DNA of 64,000 nt from the NCBI RefSeq assembly GCF_000699445.3, contig NC_067201.1:22138533-22202532 (forward strand), in the 5' to 3' direction. Below are positions 11,041 to 23,039 of this stretch, in pieces (the stretch's first letter is position 1; each line of letters opens with the position of its first letter). The notes beneath the pieces are model-generated. The model was not told where the DNA came from. It made no database searches and worked only from the letters and a program-made list of their open reading frames with translations. This stretch comes from Schistosoma haematobium. Taxonomy: Eukaryota; Platyhelminthes; Trematoda; Strigeidida; Schistosomatidae. Both the position numbers and the translations under genes were made by a program.

Positions 11041-11340
11041 GTCGACCTGTCTTAAAAAATTTGTAACGAAAATGGTTGTATTAAGGCGTTCCGCACAGTA
11101 TTCAAATACTCCAACGAGAAATAATGAAAACTCGGCCCTCAATATCAACAGTGGTACAATAATAATAATTACTAATCAATGTGTAATACTGAATATTAAC
11201 TCAGTGGTTAAAGGGTCATCGCTAAACTTGATCTTGGGTGTGATCCCTGACGAGGTTGTAGATGCGCATTTCTTCGGAGTTCTACCTCAGATTGGAACAG
11301 TTGTCTAGCACCATCTGGTTTTCAATGATACATTTACTAG

Positions 11341-11483
11341 CACCAATTTGTAATGATTGCTATCCATGTATTATTAAGAGAGTTCGTTTCAATGAACGGA
11401 ATGTTTCAGATAACATTGTTAGAACAATTACTATTCACTCATTGATGAATGTACACATTACTGAAGAATTAGTTGATAAGCAG
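11341..11483 (+). other. Coding-like segment between AG and GTGAAA (weak exon candidate)
   Basis: The frame, open across 11262-11516, encodes APICNDCYPCIIKRVRFN and TIHSLMNVHITEELVDKQ in the 143-bp block bounded by TTTACTAG and GTGAAATTT. It looks protein-like, with no family recognised. It would have to belong to a nested gene or an alternative receptor exon; a retroelement relic is also possible. Confidence 0.2.
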
Positions 11484-11549
11484 GTGAAATTTCGATTGCC
11501 GAATAGTTTTCGTTAGAAAATTTTAAATAAATGAACCATTACTTTCATT

Positions 11550-11680
11550 TAATAGCCCCCCCCTCCTCAAATGAACTGGTACAGTCGAATTTGAGAAGAG
11601 TCTACTCTCCTTCTCACATCACTTTCATACGGTCACGCCTTTACAGCCTTTGTCAAGCAATTCCAACTCAGTAACATCAT
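11550..11680 (-). repeat. Family C fragment
   Basis: GAGAAGAGTCTACTCTCC.. and CGGTCACGCCTTTACAGCC resemble the minus-strand form at 59894-60004. Confidence 0.4.
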
Positions 11681-12254
11681 GCATTGGCGTGCGTTTTTAC
11701 AAAACACTAGAAGGAAATGCTTTTCTATTAAACCGGTTTAGTGCGTATGGAGGGTTCACTTACAGGAGTTGGAAAACTCTAGTTTCAAACTACTAATGTA
11801 CATGGGCCCAAATACCTCGATGAGACAAATGATATACTATAAGATGGAAACTTCTGACCCTGATCCTTTTTCCAATATAGATTATATCATTAGATTAAAC
11901 GTTTTGGGAATGGCTCTTTATGGAAACTATCTGCAACAATTTAATACCCAAACAATATTCCATCTCACATACGACTCTTTTATTTTTGGTTCCCAGTTAT
12001 AATGGACTTTACATAAACTGTAACAGATAAAATAGTTACCGATGATTGATTAAAACCTTGTATGATTTATTCAGATTTTATAATTAGTAACAAGTACCAT
12101 GCTGTGTTTCGGTATTTATTGCTTACTGAATTTAATCATTCCAATTAGTAGCTTATTAGGTCTGTTGTTAATGTTAAACTATTATAAACTAATGATGTCC
12201 GATTTTGATTGTATAATTCTGCCAACTAATTAGAGTTGCAAATCATAACCATTG

Positions 12255-12375
12255 AATATCAAACTAGTGGTACGAACGCATTGGGTTCGATTCGTGATGA
12301 GGTTTTGGATCAATACCGCTGAGGAACTCTAAACTAAGAAGAAAACCTGTTCAATGTTTGTCTAACTACATGTTA
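12255..12375 (+). mobile_element. Family B SINE remnant
   Basis: B-box-like TTGGGTTCGATTCG, then CCGCTGAGGAACTC, heavily decayed. Confidence 0.45.
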
Positions 12376-12484
12376 GTCAATGATGTGGTATTCCAAATAT
12401 TTTGAAACAATCTATATGTGATTCGGTATTTGTAAACAAAATATTTTGCATAAAACTAACCAGTGATCAAACTTAGGACGTCTG

Positions 12485-13000
12485 TTTATTTATTTATATT
12501 AACACATAGATATTGGTACAAGGAGGCACCAAATACATATGCGCCACACAAATCTCATTCGATATGTGTGAGGGCTGTGATACTGCCCGGGTGCCCAAAC
12601 CGAAGCAGGTGGTTTCTTAGGGGGCCACAAATGGAGCCTTCGACATGAAGGTCTGATCCACAAGGCAGTGGAGCATCGTTAGGAGATGCAGTCCCATGGA
12701 AACCGGTGACCAACAATTGGTTCATACGTCATTTGTTCATTCAGGATACTGGATCCCATGTACACCATTGGTTTGGAATCCGGTTAAAGCGCCGGATATT
12801 CGCTTTTCTTCCTCCCATTTTTGTAAACAACACCCCCGCCACTAGAAGGCAGTGAGTAGGACTTCCCTGGTAGAGGCTATATACGCGTGGCCATGTGAGA
12901 GCATTTGAAAAGGGATAGCTGACTCTTTCCACTCTTAGCCGTACCAGGGTGTTTGGGGGCACTTAGGACGCTAGGGCTTTGCGGTGAACACAGCCTGCGG
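12485..13000 (+). repeat. Family C repeat, extended copy
   Basis: Runs from TTTATTTATTTATATTAACACATA through GGCACCAAATACATATGCG to CGTACCAGGGTGTTTGG and on to about 13000. The minus strand has a 73-codon open frame with no recognised domain. Confidence 0.6.
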
Positions 13001-13334
13001 ATCATTGCATTTCTATCCAATGATTTACATTGTCACGTTTAAAATATTTGGTTTATAGAGTAGGGATCATGGAATACCTCTGGATGATATGCGTAGAGTC
13101 GGAATTTTTGAGTGACATTTATGATATTTCTTCTTATGTTTGACTGTCTTGAACTGCATTTTTACTTGATCAACACTTTAAGAAGTAATGCTCAAGTTTT
13201 TGTGAGAAAAAGAGATGAAACAACAACAATCTAGTGTTTTCTTGTTTTCAATAGTTGTGTAACTAATGTCACTCCATGATGTTAAACTATAAAAAGAGAA
13301 AAAATATTTCCAACTCCTTAAACTGAAATAAGAG

Positions 13335-13625
13335 AGATGGATCATAACTGACTGTTAAGTCCAGGATTCGCGTTTCACTCTAGTCAGGACTCATCAGCCG
13401 ATTTTACGTAACTCCTAGAGTTGATGTTCATTTGATTACTGAATTCAAGTAGTGACTCACTTGTGTAGTCGTTATGAACTTAACTTAGTTTGTGAGGATT
13501 TTTGAGTTATCCCATTTGTAGATATTTTTGATTAAATTTTAATCAATCTTTTAGTTGATATATATTCACCTTACATGGATTGTCTCGATATAATTAGCTT
13601 CATGAAACTTACGTCCTGAATTACA
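13335..13625 (-). mobile_element. Family A SINE, decayed
   Basis: Antisense hammerhead block (CAGGATTCGCGTTTCACTC, GACTCATCAGCCG), GAGTTGATGTTCAT, then a 3' segment (TTCACCTTACATGGATTG). Confidence 0.55.
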
Positions 13626-13739
13626 TGAATATCAGAAACGGGATAAATTGAAAACTTTTGCAATTTCAAAACAATGAATTTGGTTCAAAAGTAATATACA
13701 GTCTTGAGTGCTGTTAGAGGTATGATGATGGTTATCACT

Positions 13740-14215
13740 TTTCAGTTGCCCACACCATGGAAGGGTTCTTCTGGAGGTATCTGAAAAGTATATTGGATTA
13801 GAGATAGTCTTAGTGATCTGAGAGCGTGACGTCAGTGCCCAAAGAGCAACTGCTTATGGTCGGTTACATATGACATTTTTTGTGAGTAATTTTCGTGTTA
13901 GCTCCTTACTTGTTGAGACCTTACCGCCGGAGACGGATATCTATGGGATAAGGCGAGATGTGCATTTCTAGGGTCAACCTTTTCTAACTTAACTCCTTCT
14001 TGTGAGAAGGGAGCATCGCTGTTATGCTAGTTGTCTGAAGGAATCACCCTACTGCTATCACAGCTCTTTACAGTCAGTAGTTCGACTTCACCTTCGGACC
14101 TTGAGTTCGCTGATTTTAGTCTTACCGTTCTTCAACCGATCTGTCTGGCATGTTAAAACCTTGAAGAACGATTATTACAGCCAGTATAGCTCGATTGGTT
14201 TATCACAATAGGTAA
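13740..14215 (+). repeat. Unclassified, probably repeat-derived block
   Basis: GC-richer than its flanks. The open frame 14002-14211 includes RLHLRTLSSLILVLPFFNRS; I suspect a retroelement leader, with no domain to prove it. Confidence 0.25.
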
Positions 14216-14474
14216 ACCCAACCACTACATAATATATAGGAAAGATTTAAATGTAATTTCTAAAGAAATAATTGAATAGAATGTTACATTTATTTATTAT
14301 ATATGAAAGAATACATTGGAATATTGATAGAAGCAAAAGACTAATTGTCTGAAACTAATTGATTTTGTAACAAATAAAAAGCTATTCTTCACTTAAGTTC
14401 TTTTTATAAATTAGAATTAAGTGTGTAACTAATGTAATGTAAGTAATCAAGTTATAGAATTAGATTGGTTAATG

Positions 14475-14880
14475 TTAGACATTAACACCGTTGGATGTCG
14501 GCCGGCTCAGTGGTCTAAAGTTTAAACGACTAATAGGTCTTGGGTGTGAATCTTGCTAGATGGGATCGTGAATGCGCATTGCTGATGAGTCTCACAATAG
14601 GCACGAAATGACCATCCAGTGCTTCCAAGTTTTCCATGCTGGTCTAGCTACAATTGACTCATGATCTCAACTATTGAAAATAACATTTTATTAAGAAAAT
14701 AACCATTGAAAACATGGAAACCTTGAACTGATGTTTTGCTTTATTATGAGGCTCTTCATCAATGTATATCTATAACCTTGATTCTGTAGATCGAATATAA
14801 GACGTTCAGTCTTTCTCGTGGATGCCTAATCTTTAAACTAATGAGCTAGGAACTAGTTGAGTACAGGTCAATTAATTTGC
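14475..14880. mobile_element. Family B SINEs, tail to tail
   Basis: Plus copy 14475-14680 (GGCCGGCTCAGTGGTC, CACAATAGGCACGAAATG), followed by a decayed minus copy 14690-14880. Confidence 0.55.
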
Positions 14881-15169
14881 GACATACATTTAAGGTTACA
14901 CATCTTTTATGTACTATACGTATATGCCTTGATAATATGTTTCCCATCAGATGGGTCAGGAGCCTAACACTTAAAACTTTAAGCTTTAAAGTAGTAAGTA
15001 GCGAGACTATAACTTATGGATGAGCCAATCAGAAGCATTTGAGGGGTCTCAAGGTCATGACGCTAATTACAGTATCCGATGCTAACGTAAGATCGGTCCA
15101 CAGCAGATTTTAGAGAAAACGTGATAATTGAGCGGACTAATAAGAAGTTCCTTTATTTGTGATTGTGGT

Positions 15170-15556
15170 AACCAAATGACTTGTGGACCTTGTACAGACT
15201 AAGCCAAATTGTGACAATTGTTGGGAATTGGATAATAAAAACACCAGTAACACTAGTGAGCATACAGATGCCTACATAGACTTGGTTATATGCATCGTAT
15301 CGTTATCCGCTAGTGGCATTTTGTGGATCCGACAACTGGAGTGCACACAAACAATATTGCAGCCGTGTGGTTGAGGCTGAAAGAGTTTTTGCGAACTGAT
15401 CATGGCTCCAGAGGCCGACTATTATGGAGCCATATGAATGATTTCCTCTACAGTATGCATTATGATTTTAGAACCTTTGAACCTCTTTCTAACTTTGACA
15501 AGTTTTTAAACCATGTAAAATACGTGTATGCGGTTCGATTCTTTGGATCCTGTTGA
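15170..15556 (+). pseudogene. Merlin (IS1595-type) transposase relic, C-terminal half
   Basis: In the frame of 15320-15556 the product reads VDPTTGVHTNNIAAVWLRLK, then EFLRTDHGSRGRLLWSHMND, FLYSMHYDF and LSNFDKFLNHVKYV. The H-T-N-N..W-x-x-LK pattern fits the last catalytic region of Merlin/IS1595 DDE transposases, with Ala-Ala where an acidic residue (Glu) is usual. Upstream pieces (from about 15170) are in another frame with stops. Terminal inverted repeats were not found. Merlin elements are known from schistosomes. Confidence 0.7.
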
Positions 15557-15904
15557 TCCGATTGTTCTCCTTTTTTCTTCATCTTTTTATTTCACTCTTT
15601 TGCTGGTAAGCATTTTACTACCAATCATGACACATACTACTTATTTCCTTCCCCTTAAGTAGCTCACACCACACTACCATTATGGTTCATATCTTTTCGT
15701 CTTCCATTTTTTTTGGAAAAGTATAGGAATGATCACTCCAAAATTTATAAATGAAATATGTTTTCAATAATAAAATGACATATCACGGTTTTATGACTGA
15801 TTGTAGATATATATGAACGAATATGAAGGTTTAGAATGCTTTATAATCATGTTGCTTGAAATTCATCTTGTATTGGTTCTTTGAATCTTCACATTAGTAT
15901 TTAG
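15557..15904. other. AT-rich stretch, nothing recognised
   Basis: It may include the 3' flank of the Merlin relic; no terminal repeat is evident. Confidence 0.4.
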
Positions 15905-16175
15905 GAATACACTTATCAGTATCTTTTTGTTGTTACATGTGCATTCTGTGTGAATTGTCTCCGTAGTGCCATTAAGTCATAAGGATTATAAGCGGAGTAA
16001 GATAGTAATTAACAGTGAATTCTAAGACAGCGTTTTATCTTATTTGGGACTTGTCAGGAGGATATGCCTTAATCTCAGAGTTGGTGTTCATTCCAGGAGG
16101 CGGAACTAGCGCCGTTCACCTTAAACCTCATCACGCTATCTACCTAGCTACTGAGTCCAGACAGTCAATGGCTTT
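15905..16175 (-). mobile_element. Family A SINE, near full length
   Basis: 3' part (ACATGTGCATTCTGTGTG), antisense ribozyme block (TTATTTGGGACTTGTCAGG) and head (CACGCTATCTACCTAGCTAC) all in order. Confidence 0.7.
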
Positions 16176-16624
16176 TGCAATAGTGTGATGTTTATTGATT
16201 CTTTGAAGTATTCATCAGTTAAATACTTATGAAATAAGGATTTGGTTGTAATTTGGCATGTTTCGTGCTAAAACCCCTTATTTCAATCAAACATATTCTA
16301 CTGAATACAGCAAGTATTATTTTTATTATTACCATGACTTTTAATTATCCAGTTCCTCAGTCAAAGTTCATTACCTTCTTGTATTTTCTTGGAAATGTTT
16401 TGGGGGTATTCTGAAGTGACTAAAATGAAGCTTATTAATAATATAAGTTTGTGTCATGTAATGTATTCATTTGGTTAATGTTTGAGTTATTCCTGAGTTG
16501 AAGCATTTTAACATATATATAAACAGAACACCAAACCGAATTTTTACACATATTTGTAAACTACTGTTTGTCCTTCAGTAGTTCGAGATTCTCATTACTG
16601 TGGTGTCTTTTGGAAGTGGGGAAC
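16176..16624. other. AT-rich stretch, nothing recognised
   Basis: No coding-like frame or repeat match seen. Confidence 0.45.
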
Positions 16625-16880
16625 TAGAATGGCTAAGGCATTCGGCATTAGGAGCGAAAGGCATTGAATTAGAGTCGCGCAGTGAACATCAACACTAAAA
16701 TACTGGTACATCCAGCTCATGAGTCCCTACTAAGACAAAACACCTGTCCTGGATTCCCCTGTTTACCACCAGGCACTTATTCTTAACAATGCTTGTGACT
16801 GATGGCAATATTGAGGCAATCTGCTCATGACCAGACTGATCAACTCTAAGTCTCACTATCAACAAAAGAAAGATTCAAAC
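16625..16880 (+). mobile_element. Family A SINE, decayed
   Basis: AACATCAACACTAAAATAC, GGTACATCCAG, a degraded core (CTCATGAGTCCC..ACAAAAC), CCTGTCCTGGATTCC, then 3' sequence to about 16880. Confidence 0.6.
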
Positions 16881-17094
16881 CGTTAGGAAACAAATTATAT
16901 GACTGTGTACTTTGTTCTGAGAATTCTTCTCTGTGGCTAATTATGCAGTAGTAATTAACGTAGTTTCATAAAAACTTTCATCAGTAAACGTTTGTAATTT
17001 CCTGTCGCTGATGTTAAGAATCCTTAGTCAATCTTTATTGTCATACGCGCATCATAAGATGATTAATTCAATATCGCTATTTAGTGATAAGTTT

Positions 17095-17200
17095 TTAGCA
17101 AAACTGGCTAGTATCCTAGTAATGGAATCCAGATTGTATGTTTCATCCTATTTGGGACTCTTCAGCCGGATGTGACTGCACTTCACTTTTGATACTTAAA
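17095..17200 (-). mobile_element. Family A ribozyme fragment
   Basis: Antisense hammerhead: CTGAAGA, stem II GTCC/GGAT and GAAA are all present on the minus strand around 17143-17172, so the core looks intact. The head is missing. Confidence 0.55.
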
Positions 17201-17844
17201 TTGAAATTTAAACTTAGTAAATATCACTTCAAACGCTAACATACTGACAACTACACTACTGAATCAAAATAACCATTCATTTATTCAACAGGCTTGATGT
17301 TGAGCAGATGCAATGTATTCCTCGAAAACGTCCAGAGAATCCTTGAAAACACTGGGAAATATCTTATCCAATCAACATCGAACATGAGTTTCTCAGAAAC
17401 ATTTAGAAAGTGAAGAGTCATTTGCTACACTTCTGACTGGATGATTACACATCCTATTACTGTTTAGTATGGTTCCAGAACCCTCCAGAAGCCCAAGGTC
17501 GTGTACATAAACCAACCTTGAGGTAAAGCGTTCTTTTCACACCTCGCGCCTTTTCTTTCGCGTTCACGTTGTTGTGTAGTAGATTTAACCTAGAGGTTAT
17601 TAGAAGAACATAGAAAACAGATCCAAGTGTTCATTTGGAAGCCTTATCACTTAAGAGTATCAATGAAATAGTTGATCATCCTCTAGTAATTAATATCCAA
17701 GATTATAATTTATAATTGATAAAATGAAGTAAACTTTTGGATAATTGAAAGTTAATTCAGTTAGCCATGACTAGTGAAGTTCAATCCATTTCGGATAGAT
17801 ACAACTATCTACCTCAAACAATAGATGAATGGTTGCGCAAGATC
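17201..17844. other. Stretch without recognised content
   Basis: Includes a slightly GC-richer block near 17460-17580 (CTCGCGCCTTTTCTTTCGCG) without a readable frame. Confidence 0.4.
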
Positions 17845-18085
17845 ACAGATCGATTAATGTTACACATTAACACGGTTGAATACCAGCTCAGTAATCTTAA
17901 GGTTAAGTGTTCACAAGCGAAACTACAGGTCTTTGTTTTAAGTCCCGTATACAGAATTATGGATGCGTACTACTAATCAGTTCCATAATAGAACGAAACA
18001 TCCATGGAATACTTCCAGGTTTTCAATGATGATCTAGCTTAGATCACCTCATGAATTCAACTATTAAAATTACTACAATATCTTA
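17845..18085 (+). mobile_element. Family B SINE, decayed
   Basis: Leader, head (CAGCTCAGTAATCTTAAGG), CGTACTACTAATCAGTTCC, GAACGAAACATCC and a tail ending ATGAATTCAACTATTAAAAT. Confidence 0.55.
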
Positions 18086-18744
18086 CTTTATTATTTAGAG
18101 ATTATGAATAAAATGATTTATACCCATGATTACTTCTTTTAATTTCCCCATCAATAAATTATGTCATTCACAAATTAGAAATTTTTTTTTATTAAATTTA
18201 TGAATGAATTAAAGCACATGGAGATTGTTACCACCCTACCTCCCTCCCTCCCCTCTCATTCACTCACTCTCTCGCTCTCGCGTGCGCACGTTTTTTTACA
18301 GTAAATTGTCTGCAATTAGTTCATGAAATACCTTTATCATTTAACCACCTAGGATACTGACCAATGAAATAAGTTTTTTCTTTTTCTTTATCTTTTTTTT
18401 TCAGTTTTTTTGGTAAATGTTTAAAGTGATAGAAAAGATTAGGAAAAGAAAAAAAACGATGACTGCATGACAAGTTTATTTATTTACTTTTTTTTTTTGG
18501 TGGTGGTGGTGGTGGGGAGAAATTTATAAAAGTTAATTGACAATCTAATTGGGATGATCATTCCAGTAAATTGTGATCATGGATGATAGTAATAAAAGAA
18601 AAAAAACTATGGTAATAATACTAAGGAAGTTGGATAACAGACAGATTTTATGGAGAGCAAAAAAAAGGGCAACATAAATTTTATTTATATGAATTACATA
18701 GTAATGTAAATTTAAACATGGTCAAAGTAGAGTATAGAGAAGAG
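18086..18744. repeat. Low-complexity, AT-rich stretch
   Basis: Poly-T runs, a CT-rich block (18228-18285, CTCCCTCCCTCCCC, then CTCTCGCTCTCGCG) and a GGT run at 18499-18515. Confidence 0.7.
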
Positions 18745-20040
18745 TCAATTAGTCAGTCAGTCAGTCAGCCAGTCAGTTAGCTACAACTTAGGATCAGGCA
18801 TATATGTGCATCGGTCCAAGCTGGCATAACTCATTAGAACAGCAAGATGAATACCGAATTTATAGAAGGAATTACTTCAATGATAGTAATGCATAAAAGA
18901 ACAATTGTATATGAGGATAATACAGGAAGAAAGAATTAGAAAGATATAAAGGAATTTTAATCTCACGGTTTAAGGAACGTAAAGAGTGTATACATCGATA
19001 CCATTGTGATCGATTATGAGCCATATCACACAAAGTCTTCAACCATTGGTTACGATAGTCATGCGGACCCCAACCAAATAATATATATCTATCAACATGG
19101 CTTAGACTAGAAGTTAGGGACCTTATGTGTTGATGCTAAGTTTTGGTTTGGATGTTCTTAACTTTCATCCAACCATGCCCAACGTTAGTCAGCATTGCGC
19201 GTCGTAATAATCTGTGTTCAAGCATATGTAAAACATGGTCCAACCATCTCAGTCGATGAAGATTCACAACTTCATAAACTGATTTACCATCATTCTTTAA
19301 TACCTTGCGTCAAACCTCACTATTACTTATCCGATGATCCTAGCATATGCGAGCAATATTTCTAAGACATCCGTCATCAAATACGAGTTACTTACGAGTA
19401 TCTTCTACTCTCAATGGTCACGTTTCGCTGCCGTAAAGTAGAACAGAATGAACTGGTGTGCAGTATACTCGTTCTTTAATTGATAGACGAATAGCTCACG
19501 TTCGCCATAGGTGACGTAAATTGGCAAAATCCAGACGAGGTTACCGAATCCGTGTAGAGATTTCATCAGACACCAACACATTGAGGCTGATCAGACTTCA
19601 AAGATATGTGAAGTCATCGACGCATTCGACTACTTCATCCCCTTTCCTTAATTTAGATGTTGATGCAGGCCATTCCTGAAGTGGCATCTTACATTTAGAG
19701 GGGGAGAAACGCATTTCAAACATCCTAGCATTGTTGCTCCATGCCATCAAAAGTCTGTGTATTTTATCGGCGTCTTCACCAAACAGGACTATGTTATCTG
19801 TGTATTCTAAGTCGATAAGTGTAGTTCCTGGAATGAGATCAATGCAAGAAAATTCAGTCGATGAGAGCGTTATTTCCATCAGTATGTCTATGATGAAGTT
19901 GAACGAAAATGGAGATAGTTGACATCCTTGACGGACACCACTTGGAGTTGCCGAATCAGATGACAGTTCTCCACAAGCTCTGACTCGAATGGTAGTGTTC
20001 GAGTGTTGTTCCTTCACAAGGTTTATGTACTTCTGAGCCA
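18745..20040 (-). mobile_element. Non-LTR family G, 5'-truncated, broken reverse transcriptase
   Basis: Minus-strand element ending at the (TGAC)n tail at 18753-18778. The frame 19598-20041 repeats the RT segment of 2889-3328, including YTDN at the catalytic site and the same terminal stop. After 19242 (towards the 3' end) the match to the 2661-4160 copy falls to about three in four. The 5' end at 20040 abuts unrelated sequence. Confidence 0.8.
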
Positions 20041-20157
20041 ATCAAAATCTGAAACATGACCTTGAGGCTTTTGAGTGAAATTCAAACAATATATGTTACA
20101 AGCAGTAGAAATGCCTCTTTACACTATTTGAAACATTTAAAATATCAGATACGTTTT

Positions 20158-20325
20158 CTAGATATTATGGTAATTTCAATGGTTAAGATCATGAGTCAGT
20201 TGAAGCTAGACCACAGTGGAAAACCTGGAAGCACAAGACGGCCGTTTCATCCTATTGCCGGACTCCTCAGCTGTGCGCATCCACGACCATTGAAATTACT
20301 ATAATATCCACAAAACCCATCTGAT
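20158..20325. mobile_element. Family B foldback, with compensated stem I
   Basis: Arms GATATTATGGTAATTTCAATGG (20160 on) and its complement near 20300-20325. The minus-strand hammerhead is intact: CTGAGGA (20270-20264), GAAA (20248-20245), site GTC (20239-20237) and stem I GCACAG/TTGTGC. The head is absent. Confidence 0.7.
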
Positions 20326-20334
20326 ATTAATCAA

Positions 20335-20725
20335 CATATGCTTACTAGTGACTGGCTTCAAGAGGTATATCCTGGAGTTCTAGTGAGAAGTAGTGAACAG
20401 TAGAGTTCAACCGAGTCCGTTGTGAGATAGTAACTCACAAAAGACACTGCTGAACGTGTCGCTCAATTTCGTGGATGAGTTGAAATTAGATATTAACACC
20501 ATTGGATGCCTGATCAGTGGTCCAGTAGGTTAAGCGTTCGCACGCAAGACTGAAGGCCCTGAGTTCGAATCAAGAGAGCGGGTTTGTGGATGAGCATTTC
20601 TGAGGAGTCCCACAATAGGACGAAACGGCCGTCCAGTGCTTTCAAGTTATCAATGGTGGTCTAACTTCAGTCGGTTCATGATCTCAATTAAAAACTCAAT
20701 AATCTCCACAACCCCTATACTGATA
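20335..20725 (+). mobile_element. Family B SINE, long copy with leader
   Basis: Leader TGGAGTTCTAGTGAGAAG.. from 20370, head (GATCAGTGGTCCAGTAGG; GAGTTCGAATC), then a ribozyme with intact core (CTGAGGA 20600-20606, GAAA 20622-20625, GTCCAGTGC) and tail to about 20725. Confidence 0.75.
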
Positions 20726-20754
20726 GACTCAAAGAAATCGATCCACTCACCTTG

Positions 20755-20840
20755 ATTATGGTTACTTACTTATGCCTGCTACTCCCAGTGGAGTATAGAC
20801 CACCGGCCAGAATTCTCCAACCCACTCTGTCCTTGTTGAT
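20755..20840 (-). mobile_element. RTE 3' end fragment
   Basis: TTACTTACTTATGCCTGCTA and CCAACCCACTCTGTCC, minus-strand 3' terminus with tail. Confidence 0.75.
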
Positions 20841-21309
20841 GATGATTAAAATCATAAAAATTGTAAATAAGAAGTATCAAACTTCAGTAAAGGAAATCGT
20901 ACATAGAGAAGTTTTTCATGATTCATCTATTAGAGCTTCAATTTCCTGTTCAGTAGCGTTATATTCAGTCACTTAGTCTACTAATGTCCTAACACCCCTT
21001 CTTATTTTGTTAGTGGTTATTTAATACATGTTTATTGTCTCCTATATTAATAAAAAATACACTTATCTTTCATATCTCCATTCTATACCCTATTTCGACA
21101 CATGTTCATACATATTTATCTTCTTTATAACCATTAAATGGAAAATACTCTTATCTTATTGTTATATCTTATTTCATACTAATTACTCTCTAGCGATTAC
21201 GTAACTCTCAGTTCTGTTTGACCTTTAGCACCTCTGTTAATGACTCAATAGTTCTCTATTTTTATTATCGACCACTCTATGTTAAAAGATAACTATAAAT
21301 ACGATTGTA
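20841..21309. other. AT-rich stretch, nothing recognised
   Basis: No coding-like frame or repeat match seen. Confidence 0.45.
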
Positions 21310-21314
21310 TAACA

Positions 21315-21660
21315 CAACTGATTGATCACTGAGTGGTGATCAATGTCATATCTGTCGGGTCCTTCTTAGTGCAGATCGACTACTATCAACCAAGTCACCT
21401 AAACTGGTAGCCATATCACAACTTGGTCGATAGTATTCGATCCGCACTATGAAGGATCTGTTCAGCATGACATTGATCGCCATCCAGTGACCAACCAATT
21501 GTGAATACATCTCAGTCCTACAGAAGGTTGGTCGCGGCCCTGATAGCCCAGTGTGAACATCTCTGATTGTGACATGGAATCGAGTCCGTCATGGACGGTC
21601 AGTTCCCTCAAGATTAAATGTCCAGGGTTTCTTGTTGACTACTTTCAACCATCATCTCAT
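21315..21660. mobile_element. Family D SINE, foldback copy
   Basis: 21315-21396 and 21415-21502 are inverted arms (CACTGAGTGGTGATCAATGT against CATTGATCGCCATCCAGTG) with a short loop. A plus-strand tRNA-like stretch follows (GATAGCCCAGTGTGAACATC), then GGTCAGTTCCCTCAAGATTA. Confidence 0.6.
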
Positions 21661-22294
21661 CTCAACGATTGTATAATTCTCGTTAATGATAACTTCGAAA
21701 AGAAGATTATCTGTACTGGAATATTTCTATTTTGTTTGATGATTCAAAATGATTCGATATCACAAGCACTATGCTTCTATGTTAGACGGTTGAAGGTAGT
21801 TTTCAGGAAATCCCGCTGAATCTAAGCTTCATACAAAGTTTTGTCGACATTCTTAGGGCGATTGCAGCTTTCAGTAGAATTTGAACGCACATCACTAGTG
21901 GCTAGACGGACACGACATTGTCCATTACTTAACGACCAGTTAACATAGGTATCTCTATCTTAGAGAATATTAGTTATATACCCGAGTAGCTCAATTATAA
22001 TGTACCAGACTGTAGAACTAAGTGAAATGATCTCCAAACCTATGGGGACTGATTGTTCCTTCAATATTATAATTATGCCTTGCTAATTAAAGCCAACTAG
22101 TCCAATGCTTAGGGAGAACAGGGTTCCTTGTCAACTGTCTACAATCACTGAAAATCACTGCTAAAATTAGAAATGTGTGTTACATTAATTTGCGAAAATA
22201 ATAATTGGGATAAATATAGAAGTTATATTGTTACTCGTGAAATAATATCTATCAATTAAGAGATAACAGTTTTGTGTTGTAAAGATTGTTGAAT
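21661..22294. other. Stretch with one tRNA-like trace
   Basis: Near 21980 CGAGTAGCTCAATTATAATG resembles a tRNA A box, but there is no good B box. Otherwise nothing recognised. Confidence 0.3.
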
Positions 22295-22545
22295 TTCATG
22301 AAAATCATGAACCGATCAATGTTAGACCACCATTGAAGACTTGAAGGCACTGGACAACCAGTTTGTTTTAGTATGGGATACCTCAGTTGTGTGACATCGT
22401 GGATTGGTTGAAGTTTGACATTGACACCGGTTCATCTGTCTAGATATTAAGTGTTCATAGATGAGACCTAGGGTGCTGAGTTCAAATCCCATCCACGTAC
22501 AGAATCGTGGTCTAACATTGATTAGTTCATGATTTCATAGAGACT
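22295..22545. mobile_element. Family B SINE remnants
   Basis: Minus fragment 22295-22385 and plus fragment 22390-22540 (GTTCATCTGTCTAGATATTA; GAGTTCAAATCCC), both decayed. Confidence 0.45.
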
Positions 22546-22699
22546 TGTGTTTATTTGTTTTAAAATTAAAAAAAAATATTTGATTACAACTCAAAATTAA
22601 CCAATTTTTCGCAAAGGTTACAGATTGCATAATAGGTCATAAAACAAAATAAGAGTACGTATAGAGTAATAGGATCTTTGACTCTTTTGTTATGAGTAT

Positions 22700-22760
22700 A
22701 ATGTATGAGCTGCCTGATCCTACCTTGTAGCTGGCTGACTGATTAACTGACTGAAGCTCT
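22700..22760 (+). mobile_element. Family G 3' tail fragment
   Basis: CTACCTTGTAGCTGGCTGAC then TGATTAACTGACTG. Confidence 0.55.
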
Positions 22761-22794
22761 ATATATAACAATTTTAAATTACACTTCAATCAAT

Positions 22795-23020
22795 AACAGT
22801 AATCCACTCGGTATTGTTGCTTACCTGAATCTTCCTATTGATTTGTTGGACTGCAATTGATTAATCTCTTGTTGAAATATGTACGTACTGATTGAAATCA
22901 TACTAGGATGAAACGGCCGTCCACTGCTTCCAAGTTTTCCATGGTTGTCTAGCTTCAATTGACTCATGATTTCAATCAGTGAAATTTCTAAAATCTACAT
23001 AAAACCCCTTCTAATAATAC
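22795..23020. mobile_element. Family A 3' fragment (minus) followed by family B ribozyme end (plus)
   Basis: 22795-22890 matches the minus-strand 3' end of A. 22908-23020 is the plus 3' part of B, from GATGAAACGGCCGTCC onwards. Confidence 0.6.
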
Positions 23021-23039
23021 GTACATACTGTTTATATTG

